Of a DNA stretch of 5,123 nt, positions 1 to 5,123 are shown one piece after another. Positions within the stretch are counted from its first letter, which is position 1; each line of letters begins with the position of its first letter. This DNA comes from Paenibacillus sp. (GTDB taxonomy: Bacteria > Bacillota > Bacilli > Paenibacillales > NBRC-103111). The position numbers and the translations under genes were made by a program. A model generated the notes under the pieces. It was not told where the DNA came from, made no database searches, and saw only the letters and a program-made list of their open reading frames with translations. The stretch spans positions 1 through 5,123 of the forward strand of contig JARBUQ010000384.1 in the NCBI GenBank assembly GCA_029239545.1, given 5' to 3'.

Positions 1-2
1 AT

Positions 3-1433
3 GCTGACGTCATTCTTGGAAGACTTTTAGGCGATTTCAACTACAGGCCGCGGGTCGAAGTCGTATCGCTTTATACGGACCAAGTACCTGAGAACGATAT
101 GAGCCGTGAAGGAGCAGCGCGGACAGGTGTCCCCATTTATTTGACGATTGCCGAGACGCTTAAGATTCCCTTTGCGAACGGTGGTCTTGACGGTGTCATC
201 ATCATTGGTGAACACGGCGACTACCCGGAAGATGAGCGGCAGAGAAAGCATTACCCGCGTCGACGTCTGCTGGAAGAAACACTCGAGGTTTTTGACGAAT
301 TGGCAATTTGTATCCCTATTTTTTCAGACAAGTTTCTATCCTATCAGATCGAGGATACGGTTTGGATGTATGAACAGCTGAAGAAACGCAGCATTCCATT
401 TATGGGAGGTTCATCGATTCCGCATACACCGCATGTTCCATCTTATGATGCAAAACTGCTGGAATCTGCGCAGGAGCTTCTGGTGGTCAGCTATTCGACT
501 GCGATCGAAGCATACGGGTATCATGCTTTGGAGGTGATGCAATCTCTTGCCGAGAGGCGGAGCGGAGGTGAAACCGGCATTCGAGCGATCCGCACCATGG
601 AGGGGCCATCTGTCTGGGAGGCCATGGAACGTCAAGAATGGCCGGAGGATCTCATGCTGGAAGCGCTTGTGCATTTCCGCGAGAGCGGGTCTCCACATCC
701 GAAGGAATCCGAAGATCCAGCAGTCTTGGTTATCGTTGATTACATAGACGGTACTCGGGGGTATGTCATCCAGCAGAGCCATCTTACTGACGGTTGGGGT
801 TTTGCTGTTCGATGCAGTGGAGGCGAGATCGTATCGGCTTTATGCGAAAGTGAAAACAGCCGGCCGTTCACTCATTTCGAAACATTAACACGTATGATAG
901 AAAATTTCATCATCACTGGCATCGTGCCGTTTCCGGCTGAACGCATTTTGTATTCGAGCGGAATGATTAACCATGTCATGGAATCGCTTTATAGGAAAGA
1001 ACAAATCGAAACACCTGAACTGCGAATAGCTTACTTCAACAACACATACAAGGGGGATTACTTAATGAAGATAGAACTATTACCACATAAACTTTCCAAG
1101 CTTCCTTTTTCACAAGGGATAAGAACAGATAACGCTGTTTATGTATCCGGCCAGGGTGGAATTGATAATCAAGGACGTGTCGTTGGACCCGATATTGAAT
1201 CACAAACTGTAACGACGATGGAAAACATTCGCAGAGTACTTATTGCGTCGGGATTGGATTTGGAGCATGTGGTCAAAGTGAATGTGTATTTGTCTGACCG
1301 ACGTTCGTATGAGGAGTTCAATAAAATTTATGCCCGTTATTTTACCGCGCCGTTTCCAGCCCGCACCACCATTTATTGTGATTTGAATTATGATCTGCTT
1401 ATAGAAATTGATGTTATTGCAAGTACGACCTGA
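3..1433 (+). CDS. Gfo/Idh-related protein fused to a C-terminal RidA domain (5' partial)
   Basis: The frame is open from base 3, so the start lies before the window; the ATG at 99 is internal, because the 32 codons before it fit the fold. There are 476 visible residues. Residues 1-115 look like a Rossmann-type alpha/beta domain: TDQVPEND (25-32), DGVIIIGEHGDYP ending at 75, and YPRRR (84-88). FMGGSSIP (133-140), EAYGYHALE (168-176) and GGETG near 187-191 follow, then a beta-rich part to about 345. From memory this resembles an uncharacterised Gfo/Idh/MocA-like family common in Planctomycetes and Acidobacteria, often annotated as hypothetical; I cannot name a substrate. That family usually ends soon after the ETPEL-type motif (336-340 here). 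Residues 355-476 are a complete RidA/YjgF domain with PFSQG, VSGQ, PAR and IEID motifs. No signal peptide is visible, though the true N-terminus is missing. The RidA assignment is firm; the role of the first part is uncertain. Confidence 0.85.
   Translation, partial: ADVILGRLLGDFNYRPRVEVVSLYTDQVPENDMSREGAARTGVPIYLTIAETLKIPFANGGLDGVIIIGEHGDYPEDERQRKHYPRRRLLEETLEVFDELAICIPIFSDKFLSYQIEDTVWMYEQLKKRSIPFMGGSSIPHTPHVPSYDAKLLESAQELLVVSYSTAIEAYGYHALEVMQSLAERRSGGETGIRAIRTMEGPSVWEAMERQEWPEDLMLEALVHFRESGSPHPKESEDPAVLVIVDYIDGTRGYVIQQSHLTDGWGFAVRCSGGEIVSALCESENSRPFTHFETLTRMIENFIITGIVPFPAERILYSSGMINHVMESLYRKEQIETPELRIAYFNNTYKGDYLMKIELLPHKLSKLPFSQGIRTDNAVYVSGQGGIDNQGRVVGPDIESQTVTTMENIRRVLIASGLDLEHVVKVNVYLSDRRSYEEFNKIYARYFTAPFPARTTIYCDLNYDLLIEIDVIASTT
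1050..1056 (+). promoter_or_regulatory. Internal ribosome binding site ahead of the RidA ATG
   Basis: AAGGGGG ends 8 bases before the ATG at 1065, within the linker of the fused reading frame. The surrounding codons read K-G-D-Y-L-M. The linker has no clear domain homology, so the purine run is more easily explained as a retained translation signal than by coding need. A TAA at 1063-1065 overlaps this ATG in frame 1, but the upstream domain is read in frame 3 and does not use it. Confidence 0.5.
1065..1433 (+). CDS. RidA/YjgF/UK114 domain with its own internal start (possible separate product)
   Basis: Starting at the ATG at 1065, this segment encodes 122 residues, close to the ~128 residues of a free-standing RidA. 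RidA proteins are cytosolic trimers that hydrolyse reactive enamine/imine intermediates such as 2-aminoacrylate. Compared with E. coli RidA from memory, the catalytic arginine (Arg105) corresponds to R100 in the PAR motif and Glu120 to E114 in IEID; PFSQG near the N-terminus and VSGQ are also present. It lies in the same frame as the upstream domain with no stop between them. However, AAGGGGG at 1050-1056 sits 8 bases before this ATG, an ideal distance. It could therefore be made as part of the fusion, as a free protein, or both. The sequence alone cannot decide, and trimer assembly would be affected by the attached N-terminal domain. Confidence 0.55.
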   Translation: MKIELLPHKLSKLPFSQGIRTDNAVYVSGQGGIDNQGRVVGPDIESQTVTTMENIRRVLIASGLDLEHVVKVNVYLSDRRSYEEFNKIYARYFTAPFPARTTIYCDLNYDLLIEIDVIASTT

Positions 1434-1452
1434 GCAACACGACATCTAGAGA

Positions 1453-1492
1453 AAGCCAAGAGCCTCCCAGGTTGGACCTGAGGAGGCGGCTT
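1453..1492 (+). terminator. Strong imperfect hairpin after the RidA stop, possible terminator or attenuator
   Basis: The left arm AAGCC (1453-1457), GCCTCC (1462-1467) and CAGGT (1468-1472) pairs with ACCTG (1476-1480), GGAGGC (1482-1487) and GGCTT (1488-1492). The loop is TGG, with a 4-base bulge (1458-1461) and a single bulged A at 1481, giving 16 pairs in all. It begins 20 bases past the stop codon at 1433, where a terminator would be expected. No T-run follows at once; the T-rich stretch ATTTTATTTTA starts about 11 bases later (1504-1514). It is therefore either a weak intrinsic terminator, a 3'-end stabilising hairpin, or a leader structure for the downstream gene. The right arm holds an AGGAGG that would be masked when folded. 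Confidence 0.45.
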
Positions 1493-1522
1493 GCTGAGCA
1501 GGAATTTTATTTTACGCCATCT

Positions 1523-1556
1523 AAAAGGAGGTGATATTTTTATGATGTTTATTTAG
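1523..1556 (+). promoter_or_regulatory. Near-perfect Shine-Dalgarno sequence with a four-codon ORF (leader or STAB-SD-like site)
   Basis: AAAAGGAGGTGAT (1523-1535) is almost fully complementary to the Bacillales 16S rRNA 3' end. Ten bases past GGAGG is ATG 1542, then ATG, TTT, ATT and a TAG stop (1554-1556), so the only product is MMFI. No other ORF starts at a usable distance. The next real start is 67 bases past this start codon and has its own, weaker site. Known parallels are short leader ORFs and the STAB-SD of Bacillus thuringiensis cry3A, where an SD that starts no gene protects the mRNA 5' end. A remnant of a lost gene is also possible. The pattern is seen directly; the function is inferred. 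Confidence 0.45.
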
Positions 1557-1592
1557 ACTGAGACCAATCTATTATTTTCTAAAAATTACTGT

Positions 1593-1600
1593 AAGGGAGA
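1593..1600 (+). promoter_or_regulatory. Ribosome binding site deciding the start of the large secreted protein
   Basis: AAGGGAGA lies just before two in-frame ATGs, at 1603 and 1609. With GGAGA (1596-1600) aligned to the anti-SD, the gap is 2 bases to ATG 1603 but 8 bases to ATG 1609. The second ATG is therefore the likely start and gives the N-terminus MSRKVFLF, a normal signal-peptide n-region. Confidence 0.65.
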
Positions 1601-1608
1601 GAATGAAG

Positions 1609-4600
1609 ATGAGTCGAAAAGTGTTCCTATTCGTGCTGACCTTTCTAATTGCTTTGCCGTTGTTCAATAGTACGGGACCGAGGGCCATAGCTGCAGCACC
1701 GATTGAGGATCATCCTGCCCAGATCATTGCAGATCTTACCAAGACGCATCTTGAGAATTATGAAGCATCCGGAGATGTCGGCGTTCCGTTAGCTCAACAA
1801 TTACACAATCGTTTGCAGCAGACTCTCAACCATCTAGAGAAAGGCTCCGCCGAACAAGCGGCTAAGATGATGGAAGATTTCCTGAAGCACCTGCACAATG
1901 AAGCGATGGAAATTACGGTAGCGGCCAAGGAACAGCTTGATGCAGATGCTCATCACGTGATTCGCTCGTTGGGGTCTTCATCATTGGAGCCGCTCACTCT
2001 CGTCGAGGATGGGGAAGCCAATGCAGTGATCATTGTACCTGAAACCTCTGGTGAACATGTAATATCGGGCTGGGACCGGGTAGGGAGAGACGTGATCAAT
2101 AAAGTGCGTTTGGTTGATTCTAGAAGTTATTCCGGGCATCGCAGCTTACACATTGATGACGACAACAACTTGGCAATGGGATTGATAAGTAATCACGTTA
2201 GCATTACTGGTGGCGAGAGTTATACGGCAAGTGCAATGACATATATTGAGTCTGGCAGCTATCCGGTGCTCTACATCCAATACTTCGACCAGAGTAAGAG
2301 AATGATTAAGAGTAGTTTCGCATCTTTTAATGTCAAAGAGGTATGGACGAGGATATCGATAACATTAGCAGCACCGGAAGAGGCAGCCTTCGCAGCCGTC
2401 TATCTTAATTCGGATTCGACCGGTATTCGCAGTGTTTATTTCGATGATGCTGAGCTGAAGAAAGAAGGAAGCGAGAGCAATCTCCTTAAGAATCCAGGAT
2501 TTGAACAAATCTCGAGTGCTTTGGCAGCCCCATTGGTAGATTATGTGCAAAAATCTGCTGGTGTTGAGCTGCAAGTTATGAATAGTGTTCCGACCGATTA
2601 CGACGGAGTAAAGATTTATATCAGTACAAGTCGTCCGGCAGATGATGAGCTACACCAGGCACTACTGCAGGATCTGAACGAGCATGGCTTTATTATTGAT
2701 ACCCAAGAGAACGCAATTACAATTCGGGGTACGACCCCGCGGGCAACAGAGTATGGCGTTGACGAGTTCCTGGAGCGTTATGTGGGTGTCCGCTGGCTAA
2801 TGCCGGGGCCAGACGGGGAACATGTGCCGCAGCATACTAAGATTACCGTACCAAGCGAACTTGTCCGTATTCAACCAGCAACGATATCCCGCCATTTTTT
2901 CGGCATGGCCGGGAGTGCGAACCAGAAGTGGGCGCAACAAAATCGCATGCATCATAACATCCAATTCCATCATAATATGAGTACCTTATTCGATCCGAAA
3001 GTGTTCGCCGATCATCCAGAATATTATGCGGGTGGAGTTGTACCCACACATCCATACAGCTGGCAGCCGTGCTTCAATAATGTAACGGCTGAAGCGGCAA
3101 CCCAACGCATTATAGAGTACTTCAACGCCAATCCGGAGGCATCCTCATACTCTCTCGGGATTAATGATGGAACCAATTATTGTGAAAATATCGGACACCC
3201 AGATTTCCCGGATCAGACAAACTCTGTTGGAAAGCTGAATCGATCGGATGTGTATTATCGTTGGGTGAATAAAATTGCGGAAGGCGTCCTCGAGGTACAT
3301 CCCGACAAATACTTTGGTCTGCTAGCTTACAGGGAAATGTACGATCCTCCGATGAACCCGGACGGCACACTATATAAGCTTAATGCCCACGTCGTTCCTT
3401 ACATTACGGACGACCGGATGTCTTGGGCTGATCTCCTGATCGGGACTGCCGGTATGCAGCATACAGAACGTTGGCAGCAGGCGGCAACAAGCCTGGGCTT
3501 CTATGACTATATGTACGGTGCGTTGTATAATGTGCCGCGTGTGTACATACACAAGATGGCGGAGAATTACCAATACGGACAGGAGCATGGTGTGATTGGC
3601 CATGTGGCTGAGCTGTATCCCAACTGGGGTGAAGGACCTAAACCATGGGTTTCAGCCAAGCTTCAGTGGAACCCTGATCAGAATGTTGACCAGCTGTTGA
3701 ACGATTGGTATGTGAGCGCAGTTGGTGAAGAAGCGGCCCCTTATCTGCAGCAATATTACGAGTATTGGGAGCAATTTTGGACAACACGTATTTTCACATC
3801 AGACTGGTACCGTGAATGGGCTGACGATTCTGTTCGAAACAATTATTTACCTTTCATTGATCAACGATATTTAAGCATGGTCACCAAGGAAGATATTACT
3901 GTAAGCCGACAACTATTAGAGCAGGCTGTAGCTAATACGGCAACGGATAAGCAGAGGATTCGCGCTGAGCTCCTGCTTCGCTCCTACGAATTTTATGAGG
4001 CTTCCGCACTCAGTTATTCGAGAAGCGAATCCGTTCAACCTCCAGCGAATGAACAGGCGGCTCTGGAGATGCTGAACGATATTCGAACAAGCTTGGAGAT
4101 GGCAGAGAAGCGGGAGAGATTATTGGAAGAATTTACGGGTCATCCGATATTGGACTTGCATGGATACTCGAGAGGGGAATGGAACGGGGTACAGCTATTT
4201 CTTTTTAATGCCCTCAACAGCTATGTGGAAACCGAACCTGACAACGGACCTGTAGGCGTCCTTGTTAACCAATTCTTGGCGGAGCTGCCAGAAGAGCTTC
4301 GTCGCCAATTTCTGAATGAGGTGCCCGATCTGCCTAACCTCTCTGCGAATGCAGTCAAAACAACGGCAACCAAAAGCGAAATCATGCAATCACTTGAATT
4401 CGGAACAGGACCATGGACGGATGCACAACCGTTCAATGAGTTTCTGGTCATGAAAACGACTAATATCTCACCCGTAGAGACGAAGGTATACCTGCTCTGG
4501 GATGACGAGAATCTCTATGTCGGCTATGAGAATTATGATAGCGATTTGACGAAGATGGTCGTAAGCGACACTGCACCAAACGGATGGTGGGCAAGCAATG

Positions 4601-4944
4601 CTGATGATTCGGTGGAAACCTATGTGACAGGTGACCCGGAAGGTTCATTTTACGGCTTCTTCACGAATCCGAAAGCAGTCAACTTTACCTACCTTAAAAA
4701 CCCGGATTCAGGCCCAGTACACGTAACGGGAACGGGATTGACATCCAGCGCAAGAATAAGCAGTGACCGCTGGAATGTGATCCAAGTGATACCGTTCTCG
4801 ACCATCGGTGTCGATCCTAATGAAACAGACACATTGAGTGGATTTTTCTTCCGCAATTATCACGGCCAATCCGTATATTTGGGCTGGGGCGGAGGCGCTC
4901 CTTGGAAACCGACAGACTTTAAGCCTATACATCTTGTGGAGTAG
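1609..4944 (+). CDS. Secreted multidomain DUF4838 protein, putative glycoside hydrolase with FIMAH-like, CBM and CBM9-like modules
   Basis: The protein has 1111 residues; the start at 1609 is preferred over 1603 because of RBS spacing. Residues 1-30 form a signal peptide (SRK, a hydrophobic core, and an AIAAAP cleavage region), so it is exported. Residues 38-121 match the FIMAH helical module of firmicute extracellular enzymes (PLAQQL, LEKGSAEQA, AKEQL). LTLVEDGEANAVIIVP (129-144) and 301-425 look like one GH67-N/chitobiase-like domain, split by a beta-sandwich carbohydrate-binding-type module (about 145-284, ending VYFDDAELKK). NLLKNPGFEQ (291-300) follows. Residues ~426-730 match DUF4838, a putative TIM-barrel glycosidase: SLGIND (515-520), AELYPNWGEGP (667-677), AKLQWNP (683-689); D520 and E668 are only candidate acids. 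Residues ~735-915 are mostly helical. Residues ~930-1111 resemble CBM9/DOMON (LLWDDENLYVGY). No SLH or LPXTG anchor is seen, so release or non-covalent wall binding is expected. Substrate and activity are unknown; the family is largely uncharacterised. Confidence 0.88.
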   Translation: MSRKVFLFVLTFLIALPLFNSTGPRAIAAAPIEDHPAQIIADLTKTHLENYEASGDVGVPLAQQLHNRLQQTLNHLEKGSAEQAAKMMEDFLKHLHNEAMEITVAAKEQLDADAHHVIRSLGSSSLEPLTLVEDGEANAVIIVPETSGEHVISGWDRVGRDVINKVRLVDSRSYSGHRSLHIDDDNNLAMGLISNHVSITGGESYTASAMTYIESGSYPVLYIQYFDQSKRMIKSSFASFNVKEVWTRISITLAAPEEAAFAAVYLNSDSTGIRSVYFDDAELKKEGSESNLLKNPGFEQISSALAAPLVDYVQKSAGVELQVMNSVPTDYDGVKIYISTSRPADDELHQALLQDLNEHGFIIDTQENAITIRGTTPRATEYGVDEFLERYVGVRWLMPGPDGEHVPQHTKITVPSELVRIQPATISRHFFGMAGSANQKWAQQNRMHHNIQFHHNMSTLFDPKVFADHPEYYAGGVVPTHPYSWQPCFNNVTAEAATQRIIEYFNANPEASSYSLGINDGTNYCENIGHPDFPDQTNSVGKLNRSDVYYRWVNKIAEGVLEVHPDKYFGLLAYREMYDPPMNPDGTLYKLNAHVVPYITDDRMSWADLLIGTAGMQHTERWQQAATSLGFYDYMYGALYNVPRVYIHKMAENYQYGQEHGVIGHVAELYPNWGEGPKPWVSAKLQWNPDQNVDQLLNDWYVSAVGEEAAPYLQQYYEYWEQFWTTRIFTSDWYREWADDSVRNNYLPFIDQRYLSMVTKEDITVSRQLLEQAVANTATDKQRIRAELLLRSYEFYEASALSYSRSESVQPPANEQAALEMLNDIRTSLEMAEKRERLLEEFTGHPILDLHGYSRGEWNGVQLFLFNALNSYVETEPDNGPVGVLVNQFLAELPEELRRQFLNEVPDLPNLSANAVKTTATKSEIMQSLEFGTGPWTDAQPFNEFLVMKTTNISPVETKVYLLWDDENLYVGYENYDSDLTKMVVSDTAPNGWWASNADDSVETYVTGDPEGSFYGFFTNPKAVNFTYLKNPDSGPVHVTGTGLTSSARISSDRWNVIQVIPFSTIGVDPNETDTLSGFFFRNYHGQSVYLGWGGGAPWKPTDFKPIHLVE

Positions 4945-4981
4945 GCGTAACCAAATTCATCATTGATCGACAATGAGTAAT

Positions 4982-5123
4982 TGTCATACACCTTTCAAGT
5001 AGATAAATGAAAAAAGCTATGCAGCCAGCGCGTGCCGATACTCAACAGGCGCGCGCTGTTTGAGTTTACGGAACTATTGGTAGTTATAAAAGTAAACGTA
5101 GTGCTCAATCGCTTGATGATCTC
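4982..5123 (-). mobile_element. 3' end of an IS3-family (IS150-like) insertion sequence, continuing past the window
   Basis: Read on the minus strand, the transposase C-terminus is followed by a T-run and then TCTACTTGAAAGGTGTATGACA, ending at base 4982. The TCTACTTGA block with a terminal CA matches, from memory, right ends of IS150-group elements in Bacillales. The outer end therefore probably lies at 4981/4982, and the bases just outside (TAAT, 4978-4981) would be the target duplication. The other end is outside the window, so whether the element is complete cannot be told. It sits 37 bases past the stop of the large gene and converges on it. Confidence 0.6.
5017..5121 (-). pseudogene. IS3-family transposase, C-terminal end, with in-frame stop
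   Basis: Minus-strand reading from 5121 gives DHQAIEHYVYFYNYQ, then a TAG (5074-5076), then FRKLKQRAPVEYRHALAA and a TAG stop at 5017-5019. The AIEHY...FYNY...PVEYR pattern is the hallmark C-terminal tail of the DDE integrase-type transposase (OrfB) of IS3-family elements, following the last catalytic Glu. In relatives the position after YNYQ/YNHE is normally Arg plus further residues before the KL, so this copy seems to have a nonsense codon and perhaps a lost codon. The tail is cut off by the window edge; the catalytic core and OrfA cannot be seen. The stop removes 18 residues past the active site, so partial activity cannot be excluded, but a decayed copy is more likely. Confidence 0.7.

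Noticed and set aside
1..30. ATG at base 1 as a gene start
   Set aside because: It reads nine codons to a TAG at 28-30 in frame 1, while frame 3 is open and encodes family-like sequence.
411..782. Minus-strand ORF of 123 residues opposite the Gfo/Idh-like domain
   Set aside because: It lies entirely within a well-supported coding region on the other strand, has no ribosome binding site that I can see, and its protein shows no recognisable motif.
1453..1500. T-box-like or other riboswitch element
   Set aside because: The AGGTTGGACCT stretch is only loosely like the T-box GGGTGG-ACCGCG consensus. No specifier loop or downstream antiterminator arrangement is visible, and the leader is too short.
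1511..1540. Possible promoter TTTACG, 18 bases, TATTTT
   Set aside because: Each box has only 4 of 6 matches, and the spacer would contain the strong Shine-Dalgarno sequence.
1546..1575. Possible sigma-A promoter with -10 TATTAT (1570-1575)
   Set aside because: The -10 fits 5 of 6 positions but no good -35 is found 16-18 bases upstream, and AT-rich leaders give such matches by chance.
4969..4985. Perfect 6-bp inverted repeat GACAAT / ATTGTC with a 5-base loop, after the large gene
   Set aside because: The stem is AT-rich and short with no following T-run, and it spans the likely IS insertion boundary at 4982, so it was probably created by chance.
5010..5058. Minus-strand hairpin CAGCGCG / CGCGCTG (5052-5058 with 5026-5032) followed by a T6 run
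   Set aside because: The T-run starts 10 bases after the stem, the loop is long (19 bases), and the stem lies inside the transposase coding end. It could weakly terminate transcription from the IS, but the support is thin.
1..5123. CRISPR arrays, tRNA or rRNA genes, tandem repeats
   Set aside because: None is seen on reading; there are no regularly spaced direct repeats and no cloverleaf-like segments.

Overview
The window most likely comes from a Gram-positive, Paenibacillus-type firmicute. The reasons are strong AGGAGG-type ribosome binding sites (one matches the 16S rRNA 3' end almost perfectly), a large secreted carbohydrate-active protein carrying a FIMAH-type helical module, moderate base composition, and an IS3-family remnant with Bacillales-like ends. 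This placement is inference from sequence style; no marker gene is present.

Layout: (1) Bases 3-1433, plus strand: the 3' part of a gene that starts before the window. Its first ~340 visible residues look like a Gfo/Idh/MocA-related protein family. Its last ~122 residues are a complete RidA/YjgF/UK114 domain that keeps its own ribosome binding site and ATG at 1065, so it looks like an in-frame gene fusion. (2) Bases 1434-1608: a non-coding leader with a strong imperfect hairpin (1453-1492), a near-perfect Shine-Dalgarno sequence followed by only a four-codon ORF (1523-1556), and then the real ribosome binding site of the next gene. I see no convincing promoter. (3) Bases 1609-4944, plus strand: one 1111-residue exported multidomain protein. 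In order it has a signal peptide, a FIMAH-like helical module, a split GH67-N-like domain with a carbohydrate-binding-type beta-sandwich inside it, a DUF4838-type putative glycosidase domain, a helical region, and a C-terminal CBM9-like domain. (4) Bases 4945-4981: a short host spacer. (5) Bases 4982-5123, minus strand: the 3' end of an IS3-family (IS150-like) element whose transposase reading frame carries an internal stop.

Working model (inference): the exported DUF4838 protein binds and probably attacks an extracellular glycan, while the upstream cytoplasmic protein may act on a product of that breakdown. Its RidA domain could clear reactive enamine/imine intermediates. Both genes point the same way, but the 175-base gap and strong hairpin mean that co-transcription is not assured. 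The IS end lies only 37 bases past the stop codon of the large gene, in convergent orientation.

The points most worth a second look are the fused RidA with a retained internal start, the strong Shine-Dalgarno sequence that serves almost no ORF, and the nested and apparently trimmed carbohydrate-binding module. I did not find a clearly new defence or mobile system.
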